A DNA stretch of 56,227 nt from Cobetia crustatorum. Its GTDB lineage: Bacteria > Pseudomonadota > Gammaproteobacteria > Pseudomonadales > Halomonadaceae. A model generated the notes under the pieces. It made no database searches, had not been told where the DNA came from, and worked only from the letters and a program-made list of their open reading frames with translations. The position numbers and the translations under genes are program-made. Shown piece after piece: positions 30,490 through 40,085 of this stretch (position 1 is its first letter; each line of letters starts with the position of its first letter). Location: the NCBI RefSeq assembly GCF_000591415.1, contig NZ_JEMF01000005.1, positions 1-56,227 of the forward strand, given 5' to 3'.

Positions 30490-30915
30490 TCAGGGGGTAT
30501 CCGGTGGTGATATATCCGTCCCGGTACGCGTACTGATACGCACTCGGGTAATACCCACTGCGGCGGCGGCATCCAATGCCTTCACCACCTTGGCATGTGG
30601 GGTGCGGCCATCTGCTTCGAGGATCAACCCGAAGCGATCAGCCTGATCCTTGTACTCGGCAAGACGCGTTCCTAGCTCAGACTCGGCGAGGGACTCCTCC
30701 CCGAGCGTAAAGTCTCCGCCCGCCGCGATACTCAAGATCAGCGGGGCTTGTTCAACGGCACTGGCCTGACTCGACTGAGGCAGAATCAAATCCAGCGCAC
30801 GCCGAGAATCAAACGTGGTCGATACCATGAAGAAAATCAGCAACAGGAAGACCACATCGATCAGTGGTGTGAGATTGACCTCCACCGACTCGCGCTGGCG
30901 CCTGGGGAACCTCAT
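30490..30915 (-). CDS. exbD: Biopolymer transporter ExbD/TolR family
   Basis: A 141-residue protein with a short cytoplasmic N-terminus, one membrane helix containing the proton-relay aspartate (LIDVVFLLLIFF) and a periplasmic domain. It pairs with the ExbB protein encoded just upstream (ATGA overlap) to form a proton-driven motor. No tonB or tol genes are nearby, so whether it energises TonB, Tol-like or another envelope process is unknown; the neighbourhood of msbA and lpxK is typical of this subgroup. Confidence 0.9.
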   Translation of the reverse strand: MRFPRRQRESVEVNLTPLIDVVFLLLIFFMVSTTFDSRRALDLILPQSSQASAVEQAPLILSIAAGGDFTLGEESLAESELGTRLAEYKDQADRFGLILEADGRTPHAKVVKALDAAAAVGITRVRISTRTGTDISPPDTP

Positions 30916-31691
30916 GATGGCCTCCCGATTCCTGCCCCCTTGTCACCGGCGCCATCCGCACGGCCATCATCACCGAACGGGTCATCCGCATCGCGCCGCA
31001 TATAGGCAGGCATGTCACTCGGTGTCGTCTCGCGACGATCCTGACCGTTACGGCGATCAATACCATCGTGACTCTCGGCCAGACCCAGCTCGCCTTGATG
31101 ATGGGAAATGTATTCCACTACCTGCCCAGCCTGCTCTTCCATGTTGACGGTGATGTCTTCCACCCGACGCTGGAAATAGCGGTGAAACATCAGCGCCGGA
31201 ATCGCGACCGTCAGTCCAGACGCGGTAGTGACCAGGGCTTGAGAAATCCCCCCTGCCAGCTCCTGAGCACGCTCGGCACTGCCGGCATCCACGATCACGG
31301 CAAACACATCAATCATGCCCACCACGGTGCCCAGCAACCCCAGCAACGGCGTGATGGCAGCAATCGTGCCCAGCGGGCTCAAGAAGCGCTCCATGTCATG
31401 AATCACTGCCACAGCTGACTCTTGCATTCTTGCGCGTACCTGCTCATTCCCCAGCCGCGCATTGCGCAATCCGGCCGCCAACACGTTGCCCAACGGAGAG
31501 TGACTCTCCAGCCAATAGACATTGACCTGGCCCTGGCTGATCAGTTCACACACTTTTTGCCCTAGCCCACGCGGCGCAATGCGTCGCGTGCGCAATGTCC
31601 ACAGGCGCTCGAAGATAATGGCCAGTGCAACGACCGAACATCCCAGAATCGGGAGCATCAAGACTCCCCCAGCGTACAAGGCTTCCAGCAT
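30912..31691 (-). CDS. exbB: MotA/TolQ/ExbB proton channel family protein
   Basis: A 259-residue protein with three membrane helices: the first at residues ~8-28 (GGVLMLPILGCSVVALAII), then two after a cytoplasmic loop (TPLLGLLGTVVGMIDVF and ALVTTASGLTVAIPALMF). The C-terminal tail is unusually long, polar and Asp/Arg/Gly-rich (about 40 residues beyond the typical end). GGAGAGG precedes the ATG. It works with ExbD as the stator-like proton channel. Confidence 0.92.
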   Translation of the reverse strand: MLEALYAGGVLMLPILGCSVVALAIIFERLWTLRTRRIAPRGLGQKVCELISQGQVNVYWLESHSPLGNVLAAGLRNARLGNEQVRARMQESAVAVIHDMERFLSPLGTIAAITPLLGLLGTVVGMIDVFAVIVDAGSAERAQELAGGISQALVTTASGLTVAIPALMFHRYFQRRVEDITVNMEEQAGQVVEYISHHQGELGLAESHDGIDRRNGQDRRETTPSDMPAYMRRDADDPFGDDGRADGAGDKGAGIGRPS

Positions 31692-31809
31692 GTGACCTCT
31701 CCCTTGGTCTCGATGCCTCTATTACCGGGAGGCAATCATTATTATCGTCGTCAGATGTCGTACGCGTCATCCCTGCCGCGTAAAGCGCATAAATACGCCA
31801 TGCATCTGA

Positions 31810-34795
31810 TCAATCAGCAGATTTTACCCCAAGGCACCCCGCACTGATACCAGCAGCCCCACGTGCAGGTATCAAGTGTTCACCCGCGGGCGACCACTCC
31901 CAACGCAGCGCACCATCCAACCCGCTATGCCATAGACATTCAGCGTGATCCGCCAGACGAACCACCACATCGTCGTGAGGATGGCCGTGCGGATTGTAGC
32001 GTCCAGCGCTGATGATCGCATGGCGCGGCGACAGGGCCTCAAGCCATGCATCACCACTGCTGCTGCGACTGCGTGGTGCGCGACGATCAGCAGCGGTAGC
32101 GACTTCCCTGCGAGACGTTTCCTCAACTGCGCAATGATCCGGCGCTCTTCCTGTTGGCGGATATCTCCTGTCAACAGTGCCAAGGGTCGCGTTCCGTGCT
32201 GAATCAACACGACGCAAGAATGCGCATTATCATTGCGTGTTTTCAGCCCTTGGGAAGGCCACAGTACTTCCATCATCAGAGACTTGCCTTCAACGTGACC
32301 GAGTACGACCTTGCGCCCTGCCACACATGCCTTGAGAGGCACTGAAGCAAGCCCGCCGGCCTTTTTGAGGAGTCGGGTACGCTGCCCATCTGGCACCCAC
32401 AGTTCAACAATATCTGCGGCCGATAGCGCCGAGACGCCTCCCGCATGGTCCTCATCGGCATGGCTGATGATGACACCTTGTGACGCGCCCTCAGATGATA
32501 GCGATGGCAACAATGAGGCGATCCGCGGTGCACCATAGGTTGAGCCAGCGCCGAGATCATAGCGCCAAAGGCGAGGAACGGACGGCGTGGCCAAGAACTG
32601 CAATGCATCCTCCGAACTCACCCCGATCACCAGCGAGACGGCCAGTCCTTGTCCAACATCATGCACCGTTACGCTGAGCGCGGGACCATGCGACGAGCGT
32701 GATGCATACGGCCGTGAGCTTTTCATCTCAATGAAAGAAGAAGGCATCAGCAGCGTGCCTCCAAGTGCTAGTCCCCATATCACCGCTACCACGCTGCAGA
32801 CACGCCTCATGTTCGCATCGATTCCCGGCACTCCGCTTGCCAACCAGGCTGATAGCAGCGTGACCAATGCGGCAGCCAACACCCACGACTCTGCCAATCC
32901 TGTCGATACATCCCAGGATGGCCACATACCGTACGACTCGGCGATGGGCGTCAGTGTTGCGACTCCCAGCGCCACTCCGTGTGCTAACCACTGCCACAGC
33001 ATTCCACTCAATCCAGCTCCGCTTATACCTGCCATCTCCTCTGGAATGAATCCACTCGCCGCCAGTAGATACTCGATGCCTGCCAGCGCCCAGCCCAACA
33101 TGCCGAGCGGAACGACCAGCAGAGTCACCAGCGGCGCCATGACCAGATTCATCGGTAACGAGAGCAGTGACAACTGCCCACGCCATACCAGCAAGGCCGC
33201 GCCCATTGCCAACGACAACAGCCACTGGCTGCGCAAGGTTGCGAGACACCAGCCCATCAAACCGCGTGGGCGTGCTCGTCCCTGCCATGCCAGCAACAGC
33301 ACAGCCACCGCCACAAAAGATAACCAGGTGCCCGGTCGCCACAGCGCTAATGGGTCCAGTACCAATACCGTGATCAAGGCCAGCATCCACACCTGCCAGA
33401 CTCCCAGACCACTGCGACCGCTGGCCATCCATAGCCCGACACTTGCCATCAGCGCAGCTCGCAGTGCTGGAGGGGCTAGCCCGGCAAGTAACGCGAAGCT
33501 CCAGGCTGCCACGAACGCTAGCCACCAAGGCGCTGCACTAAAACGCCAATCAGCCGGCCGCAGCAGTCGCAAGCTACCGAAAGCGAGCAGTAGCGTCAGG
33601 CTGACCATCAAACCGACATGCAAGCCAGACACTACCGCCAGATGCGTCAGCCCCGTGGCATTGAGCGTATTCCAGTCTTCGCGTGTCAGCGCCGACGCAC
33701 GCCCCAACGTCAAGGCGGCCAGCCAGCGACAGGGGCTGGTGGCCCATTCAATCATCTCAGCGCCTTTCTCATCTCCCCTCTCGATGTTGTCCTCAATGCT
33801 CCGGTCGGTATCCCCTTCACAACGTTGCCATAACGTCTGCTCCGCTCGTAAGCGCAGAACTGATAACCCTTGAGGCGATGACAGTCGCTGCGCTCTCTCT
33901 TCATGCCTCACATATCCCGTGGCGACCAAGCCTTCGCGCCACAGCCAGCCGACACGATCGAACGCGTCGCGCTCACCAGGGTTGCTGCTACCACTTACCG
34001 GCACTAGCCGCGCCACTAATTTCCAGCGCTCACCGACCTGCCAACGCTCAGGAGCGTGGTCGGCCCCCGCTCGGCGCGGCCAATAACGCCGTAGTTGAAT
34101 ATGCTGTCCTTCAAGACGCTGACAAGCGAAGCGCTTGCCCGACAGTTTCGCCGAGGAATTTTTTTCCAAAGTTACTGAACGAAAAGTATCAGGAGCGTTG
34201 GCCGTCGAAGGTGCAAAGGGTCGGCAACTCGTAACCTTCAGCACCATACGCGCCGATTCCCTCGGCGAAGGCGCTGCCTGACTCGCCTGCGCAACGCGCC
34301 CTTCCAACCAGACCTGCTCGCGCGATAGTGCCCCTGGCATCAGCAACGGCTGATGCAAAAGCCCGAGCATGATGCCCAGCCACAGCGCACCAAGACTTCG
34401 CATACCGTTCAACTGACAACGCTTCAGAACATGCCTCAATCGCCTACCACGGAAAGACTCACGAGAACCGCCGACATCAAACCTGACTGTGCTGAACAGC
34501 GATAGTAGCAACATGAAGCTAAGCATCAGCCTGGCAGCAACATGGTATCCGTGAGCCACGCATCGGGGCTCAACGTGACATCAGGCGTCAGCCCCTCCGT
34601 CGAGCGCGCCTGCCAATCTGCAGCCCATTCACCATGACGAGATAACCACAGACCTGCCATGACACCGATGAGCCATTGCGCCAGACAGGTTGGCGATAGC
34701 CGAAACAGTGGCAAATGATGGGAGTTGTTCAAGGTGACTTCCGACATGCCACTCGACACCCTTGGAGGTGACACATGCCGCGTGCCATCGGGCAT
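31810..34795 (-). pseudogene. comEC: ComEC/Rec2 competence protein gene, interrupted by two apparent frameshifts
   Basis: A DNA-uptake channel with a ComEC membrane domain (ALTLGRASALTREDW, LTHLAVVSGLHVGLM) and a C-terminal metallo-beta-lactamase-like domain (DVGQGLAV, SHADEDHAGG). The main frame (34559-31872) loses similarity after LLIVAHH; the expected GSRSSSGDAWL continues in the next frame to a stop at 31810, so one base is missing near 32072. At the N-terminus, the frame 34795-34526 (TM-like LAQWLIGVMAGLWL, then TMLLPG and a stop) joins the main frame at LMLSFMLLLSLFS if one base is missing near 34528. Both would restore about 995 codons. The N-terminal case is less sure; if wrong, the gene starts at 34559 (GTG) or 34403. 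Confidence 0.8.
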
Positions 34796-34934
34796 AGCGG
34801 GCTCTTCCTTGTGCTCGGTGCCGGATTAAAAGACGCTGGTTGCGCATGACGGACCGCTTTACTGCACACACAGCATGGCAGTCCTGCAGTCATGTATGGA
34901 TAATGGCCGGCGTTGAATGCCAAATGGCCAAGTC

Positions 34935-35480
34935 ATGCCTCGTCGTCTACTCAAACGGTTCATGCCAGAACCCGATGCCCTCAGGCGCAAGAAGTCTCTG
35001 CGCTTCATGCATCACCTGATTGCTGATCCCGCACTGTGGGCGTTGTCACGGAGAACCGTGGCCAATGCCTTCATGGTGGGTCTGTTCTGTGCGTTATTAC
35101 CGATACCCTTTCAAATGGTATTGGCGGCTTTTGGCGCCTGGGCTCTGCGTTGCAACCTCGCGTTGTCGGTCGGTCTGGTGTGGATTACCAACCCACTGAC
35201 CATGCCTGTAGTCTTCTACGCGACCTATCGCGTGGGTGCCTGGATGCTGGATACTCCGACACGAGTGATGCCAGACCAAGTCTCCACGGCCTGGTTTGCC
35301 AGTCAGCTGGAGGATATTCTTCCTGCATTGGCGCTCGGCTCGCTGGTCAGCGCTATCGTGATCGCCGTACTCGGTAACCTGCTGGTGCGATTGCTGTGGC
35401 GTTATCAAGTCGTACGTAGCTGGCGCAGTCGCCGCAAGGCGCGAGCCGCCGCTCGCCGTGGCGAAAAATCGAAAACCTGA
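34935..35480 (+). CDS. DUF2062 domain-containing membrane protein
   Basis: A 181-residue DUF2062 protein: MPRRLLKRFMP start, ANAFMVGLFCALLPIPFQM, WITNPLTMPVVFY, and a C-terminal helix (ALGSLVSAIVIAVLGNLLVRLLW) before a basic Arg/Lys/Ala tail. Two to three membrane segments are predicted. The function is unknown. The ATG at 34935 fits the family start; an ATG at 34917 is in frame. It is divergent from comEC and convergent with lolD across a strong terminator, as in pseudomonads. Confidence 0.88.
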   Translation: MPRRLLKRFMPEPDALRRKKSLRFMHHLIADPALWALSRRTVANAFMVGLFCALLPIPFQMVLAAFGAWALRCNLALSVGLVWITNPLTMPVVFYATYRVGAWMLDTPTRVMPDQVSTAWFASQLEDILPALALGSLVSAIVIAVLGNLLVRLLWRYQVVRSWRSRRKARAAARRGEKSKT

Positions 35481-35534
35481 TATTGCTGCTGACTACTGCC
35501 TGAATAATTGATCGACACGCTCAGCCATCGCGCA

Positions 35535-35577
35535 CAAAAAACGCCCCCACCATCTTTCGATGGCGGGGGCGTTTTTT
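35535..35577. terminator. Bidirectional rho-independent terminator
   Basis: A long stem (AAAAAACGCCCCC and GGGGGCGTTTTTT arms, with CCATC/GATGG closing the loop) with A and T runs lies between convergent DUF2062 and lolD genes. Confidence 0.92.
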
Positions 35578-35601
35578 ATCCAAGCGTTATGGTAGCGCGA
35601 C

Positions 35602-36372
35602 TCAATCCTCGTGCAGCTTGCCACCGTCAAGGCGCAGCACACGGTGCTGGTGCGCCGCCAAGCCTACGTCGTGAGTCACGACGATGAAGGCAGCCTGCGC
35701 CTCACGCGCGATATCGTCCATCAACTCCAGAATGCGCGCGGCAGTGGTCTGGTCCAGATTGCCAGTCGGCTCGTCCATCAGCACCAGGCTTGGGTCAGTG
35801 ACTAGTGCTCGTGCAATTGCCACACGCTGACGCTCCCCCCCTGACAGCTCACCAGGCTTGTGATTGGCACGCGGCCCCATGCCTACTCGCTCCAACAGCT
35901 TACGCGCCTTGATGGCGGCTTCAGCACGCTTCTGGCCACGAATAATCAGTGGCATCGCCACGTTTTCTTCGGCGCTGAACTCCGCCAACAGGTGGTGAAA
36001 CTGATAAACGAACCCGATGTGTTGATTGCGGAAGCTGCCAAGGGCCGCCTCATTCAATGTGGAGAGACGCTGGCCTGCCACCTTGACCACGCCCTGACTC
36101 GGGTGGTCAAGCCCGCCGAGCAGATTGAGCAATGTCGTCTTGCCAGAGCCGGAGCTGCCGACCACCGCGACTCGCTCACCAGCACGCACGCACAGCTCCA
36201 GATTCTCCAGCACCTGCACTTTCTGCGGGCCTTCATCGTAGCTGCGACTCAGGCCTTCACAGATCAGCATCACCTCGCCCTGCGGACGGTCGGAAGCAGG
36301 CGTGGACATGGCAATCTCTCCAATGACATCAGAACGGGGTGACACGTCAGAAGACGAAGAGGTGTTACTCAT
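35602..36372 (-). CDS. lolD: Lipoprotein-releasing ABC transporter ATP-binding protein
   Basis: The ATPase of the LolCDE complex, which extracts outer-membrane lipoproteins for LolA. Walker A VGSSGSGKTT, the LolD-characteristic FVYQFHHLLAEF, signature LSGGERQR, Walker B LMDEPTGNLD and H-loop VVTHD are present. Two starts are plausible: the ATG at 36372 has GGAGG upstream and overlaps the end of lolC by eight bases; the ATG at 36309 has GGAGAG and gives the more usual length. The first 21 residues from 36372 are Ser/Asp-rich and not conserved. Confidence 0.93.
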   Translation of the reverse strand: MSNTSSSSDVSPRSDVIGEIAMSTPASDRPQGEVMLICEGLSRSYDEGPQKVQVLENLELCVRAGERVAVVGSSGSGKTTLLNLLGGLDHPSQGVVKVAGQRLSTLNEAALGSFRNQHIGFVYQFHHLLAEFSAEENVAMPLIIRGQKRAEAAIKARKLLERVGMGPRANHKPGELSGGERQRVAIARALVTDPSLVLMDEPTGNLDQTTAARILELMDDIAREAQAAFIVVTHDVGLAAHQHRVLRLDGGKLHED

Positions 36373-37612
36373 AGCGCAGCACCTCCGCTGGTTGGATGCG
36401 CGAGGCGCGCCAGGCCGGGTACAGCGTCGACAGGAAGCTGAGCACCAGCGCAGAGCCGATGATCACACCCATATCACTGGCCTCAAGGCGCGAAGGCAGA
36501 TAGCTGATGAAGTAGACATTGGGATCAAGGAACTGGATACCGAAGGTCGCCTGCACCCAGGCAATGATGTCAGACACGCTCAACGCCAAGGCCACCCCGG
36601 CAATGGCGCCGATCACGATGCCCATTACCCCGATAGTTAGCCCCTGTACGATAAAGATACCCATGATGGTGCCGGGCTTCGCGCCTAACGTTCGCAGTAT
36701 CGCGATGTCGGCATGCTTGTCAGTCACCATCATCACCAGCGTAGAGACGATGTTGAAGGCCGCGACAGCAACGATCACCATCAGCAACAGGCCGATCATG
36801 TTCTTTTCCATCTGGATTGCCGCGAACAAGTTGCCATGTGTACGCTTCCAATCCATGCCGCGATATTGCGGCCCAAGCTGACTGACAATATCTTGCGTCA
36901 CCTGATCTGCGCTGAACAGGTCATCCAGCTTGAGGCGAATACCCTGAACATCGCCTTCCTTGAAGCGTGCAAGCTTGGCCATATCACTGATATCGGTATA
37001 GGCCAGACTGGCATCCACATCGGCGCCGACCTTGAAGATACCGGTCACCGTGAAGCGCTTGAGACGCGGAAAGATACCGCCTGGCGTAATGGAGGCCTCA
37101 GGCACCAACAACGTGACGCGATCACCCACGCCAACGCCAAGATTGCGCGCCAGTAACTCTCCCATCACGATGCCCCAACTACCGGGCGTCAGATCCGCGA
37201 GACTGCCGTGTACCATATGATCACTGATGATGGAGACCTGGTCTTCCGCCTTCGGATCAACCCCCGTCACCAGCGCGCCCTTGTTGCGGCCATTGGCAGT
37301 AAACATGCCCTGCTGCTCGATATAGGGCGCAGCACCGACGACGTGCGGCTTTTCACGCAACTGACCGGCAAGTGTCTTCCAGTCAGTAACACTATCGCGT
37401 GCCTCGACACGTACATGGGGCACCATGCCCAATACACGCGTACGCAACTCGTGGTCGAAGCCGTTCATCACCGACAACACTAGAATCAGCACGGCGACGC
37501 CCAGCGACAGGCCCAGCATCGAGGTCAGGGAAATGAACGAAATGAAGTGATTACGGCGCTTGGCGCGGGTATAGCGCAGGCCAATAAGAAAGGGTAAGCG
37601 ATCCAGCAGCAT
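36365..37612 (-). CDS. lolC: Lipoprotein-releasing system permease LolC/LolE
   Basis: A 415-residue FtsX-like permease. One membrane helix at the N-terminus (SLTSMLGLSLGVAVLILVLSV) follows the RRNHFISFIS cytoplasmic hook, then a large periplasmic domain and three C-terminal helices, ending in PAWRASRIQPAEVLRYE, as family members do. Only one permease gene is present, so a homodimeric LolC/E hybrid (sometimes called LolF) system may operate; a second permease elsewhere cannot be excluded. It is upstream of and coupled to lolD. Confidence 0.9.
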   Translation of the reverse strand: MLLDRLPFLIGLRYTRAKRRNHFISFISLTSMLGLSLGVAVLILVLSVMNGFDHELRTRVLGMVPHVRVEARDSVTDWKTLAGQLREKPHVVGAAPYIEQQGMFTANGRNKGALVTGVDPKAEDQVSIISDHMVHGSLADLTPGSWGIVMGELLARNLGVGVGDRVTLLVPEASITPGGIFPRLKRFTVTGIFKVGADVDASLAYTDISDMAKLARFKEGDVQGIRLKLDDLFSADQVTQDIVSQLGPQYRGMDWKRTHGNLFAAIQMEKNMIGLLLMVIVAVAAFNIVSTLVMMVTDKHADIAILRTLGAKPGTIMGIFIVQGLTIGVMGIVIGAIAGVALALSVSDIIAWVQATFGIQFLDPNVYFISYLPSRLEASDMGVIIGSALVLSFLSTLYPAWRASRIQPAEVLRYE

Positions 37613-37865
37613 CGAAGTCGATTCCTTGGGTCAGGGTCGCGGGTCATGATACGCATTCCGCGTGCTCGGCGCATGGGGCCACAATCGAATGCAGTTTGCC
37701 AGCCCTCATATGAGGACAGCATGAACCACGTGGAGGCATGAAGGATAAAGAAATCGGCAGGTAATTCTCAGAAGGCTAGCACCTGCGCATGGCTCTGCTA
37801 TCATCGCGCGCCGTACGTTGCCCAACCGCTCGCCTATTCATGTTTCAGCCATCAGGGAGATGCCT

Positions 37866-38933
37866 ATGGCCACCCGACTGTTCGCCGAATGGCATCCACA
37901 GGACGCCATCCAGCTCAGCTGGCCCAGCCCGCACAGCGACTGGAACGAAATGCTCGAGAGCATTGAAGCCACCTGTGAAGCCATGGCGATTGCCATCAGT
38001 CGCTATCAAAAAGTACTGATCAGCGTCTGCGATGAAGTAACACGCGAGCGCCTGGCGTCCCGTTTTGCAAGTTTTGGCATGTCAGCCGAGCGCCTCCATC
38101 TGTATGTCGCGCCATTGGACGATACCTGGGTGCGTGATCACGGTCCGATCGCCATTGAACGTGATGGCAAGCCAGTATTGCTCGACTACACCTTTACCGG
38201 CTGGGGCGGCAAGTTCGAAGCGGCGCGAGACAACGCACTGACACGCACGCTGGCCAAGCAAGGTGTCTTTGCCTGCCCAGTGGAAAGTCGTGACTTCATT
38301 CTCGAAGGCGGCGCGATCGAAAGCGATGGCCAGGGTACACTGCTGACCACTGAAGCCTGCCTGCTCAACGACAATCGCAACGCTGGATTGAGTCGTGAAG
38401 AGGTCGAATCCCAGCTCAAGGCCGACTTCGGTGTTGAACGCATTCTGTGGCTGACCCACGGCCATCTCGAAGGCGATGACACGGATAGTCATGTCGATAC
38501 ACTGGCGCGTTTCTGCGACCCACGTACCATCGCTTACGTGCGCTGTAACGATACGCGGGACCCGCACTACCCGGCGCTCAAGGCGATGGAAGCCGAGCTT
38601 GAAGGCATGCTGGATGCCAATGGCGACCCCTACTTCCTGGTGCCGCTGCCATGGCCTGACGCCTGCTTTGATCCCGATGATGGCCATCGCCTTCCCGCGA
38701 CCTATGCAAACTTCCTGATCATCAACGGCGCGGTACTGGTACCGACCTATGCCGACCGTCACGATATGGCTGCTCTGAAAGCCCTCGCGAGCGCCTTCCC
38801 GAAACGCGACATCATTCCTGTCGACTGTCGCGCCGTGATTCGCCAACATGGCAGCCTGCACTGCATGACCATGCAATTGCCGCGTGGCACGCTTGCCGAT
38901 GTCGCCGTGTCATCTCATCAAGGAGACTACTGA
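37866..38933 (+). CDS. aguA: Agmatine deiminase
   Basis: A 355-residue porphyromonas-type peptidyl-arginine deiminase fold enzyme that converts agmatine to N-carbamoylputrescine. The conserved WVRDHGP, FILEGGAIESDG and GHLEGDDTDSHVD blocks and the catalytic cysteine near the end (SLHCMTMQ) are present. The ATG at 37866 (MATRLFAEW) has GGGAG six bases upstream; the open frame extends to 37818. It is followed by aguB through a TGATG overlap. Shorter than plant-type enzymes but normal for this proteobacterial branch. Confidence 0.92.
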   Translation: MATRLFAEWHPQDAIQLSWPSPHSDWNEMLESIEATCEAMAIAISRYQKVLISVCDEVTRERLASRFASFGMSAERLHLYVAPLDDTWVRDHGPIAIERDGKPVLLDYTFTGWGGKFEAARDNALTRTLAKQGVFACPVESRDFILEGGAIESDGQGTLLTTEACLLNDNRNAGLSREEVESQLKADFGVERILWLTHGHLEGDDTDSHVDTLARFCDPRTIAYVRCNDTRDPHYPALKAMEAELEGMLDANGDPYFLVPLPWPDACFDPDDGHRLPATYANFLIINGAVLVPTYADRHDMAALKALASAFPKRDIIPVDCRAVIRQHGSLHCMTMQLPRGTLADVAVSSHQGDY

Positions 38934-39852
38934 TGCCTGCTTCTCGCCGTACGCTCAAGGTCGGTGTTGTCCAGCAACAGGCTTGGCCTGACAAGGCCAA
39001 AAGCCTGGCGGCCAGCGAGGCGGCCATCCGCCGTCTGGCAGCAGACGGTGCTGAGCTTGTAATGCTGCAGGAGCTGCATGCCAGTCACTACTTCTGCCAG
39101 ACCGAAGACACTGACCTCTTCGACCTCGCCGAGGCCATCGATGGGCCGACGACTCAGCGTCTGGCAGACCTTGCTGCTGAACTTGAGCTGGTCATCGTCG
39201 GCTCGATCTTCGAGCGACGCGCAGCGGGCGTCTACCACAACACAGCAGTCGTGCTCGACAAGGCCTCTGGACTGGTAGGCACGTTCCGCAAGATGCATAT
39301 CCCGGATGATCCCGCTTCTACGAGAAGTTCTACTTCACGCCGGGCGATGCCCCGAGCCTGCAAGTGCCACGACGTGGTTTCGAGCCCATCGATACCTCCG
39401 TGGGGCGCCTTGGCGTACAAGTCTGCTGGGACCAGTGGTATCCGGAAGGCGCACGCTTGATGGCACTCGCCGGTGCAGAGCTGCTGCTCTATCCCACCGC
39501 GATTGGCTGGGACCCGCGTGATGACGAGGCCGAGAAGGCACGTCAGAAAGATGCCTGGACACTGATCCAGCGTAGTCACGGCGTCGCCAATGGCGTGCCG
39601 GTGATCGTTGCCAATCGCGTCGGTCATGAGGCAGATCCTTCTGCCGCCAGCGATGGCATCCAGTTCTGGGGGGGGAGCTTCATCTGCGGGCCGCAGGGAG
39701 AGCTTCTCGCGCATGGCGGCGTTGCGGCCGAAGAGCTATTGGTCGAGGTGGACCTGACACGGAGTGAAGACGTACGCCGCATCTGGCCCTATCTACGTGA
39801 TCGCCGCATCGATGCCTATGGCGACCTCACTGAACGCTATCGCGACCGCTAG
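38933..39852 (+). pseudogene. aguB: N-carbamoylputrescine amidase gene with one apparent frameshift
   Basis: A nitrilase-superfamily amidase that hydrolyses N-carbamoylputrescine to putrescine. The first frame carries VVQQQ, the catalytic glutamate in MLQELHAS and the lysine in FRKMHIPDDP, then turns to nonsense (ASTRSS). The next frame carries the expected FYEKFYFTPGD, the catalytic cysteine in QVCWDQWYPEGARL, and WDPRDDEAEK to a stop at 39852. One G is missing near 39314 (CCCGCTTC for CCCGGCTTC); adding it gives 306 residues, the family length. Sequence error is as likely as real inactivation, because all three catalytic residues are intact. Confidence 0.9.
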
Positions 39853-39880
39853 TCCCTAGCGTCATGCTCACCACACACCA

Positions 39881-39906
39881 CAAGGGCGCCTCTCGAGGCG
39901 CCCTTG
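39881..39906 (+). terminator. Terminator-like hairpin after aguB
   Basis: An 11-bp perfect stem (CAAGGGCGCCT and AGGCGCCCTTG) with a CTCG loop lies 28 bases after the aguB stop. The following sequence is only mildly T-rich. Confidence 0.65.
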
Positions 39907-39986
39907 CTGCTTGATACTCAAGTTTCTCAGTAACATGACCACTGCATCATTTATCGCTTTGCCACTTCACCTGTCGACCCACCTCT

Positions 39987-40053
39987 GTCACCTATAGGTG
40001 ACTTGCCATTGGCGTCGAGCTACGCTAAACAATATAACGCGATAACAATAATC
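39987..40053 (+). promoter_or_regulatory. Candidate promoter and operator of the Tus-like gene
   Basis: A perfect 16-bp palindrome, GTCACCTATAGGTGAC (39987-40002), touches a candidate -35 TTGCCA (40003-40008), followed 17 bases later by TAAACA (40026-40031). The AT-rich stretch that follows contains AACAATATAAC and ATAACAATAAT. In E. coli a Ter site overlaps the tus promoter and gives autorepression; an equivalent role here is inference only. Confidence 0.4.
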
Positions 40054-40085
40054 AGCTTAGGCCTGCCGACATCAGGACGCATACC

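Noticed and set aside
32587-33873. 428-codon open frame antisense to comEC
   Set aside because: High Ser/Pro/Ala content typical of a shadow frame; the minus strand encodes clear ComEC motifs.
40025-40053. E. coli-type Ter site
   Set aside because: The AT-rich element shares only fragments (TTGTTT, TTGTTA) with the E. coli Ter core; a strict match is absent, so it is listed only as a regulatory candidate.
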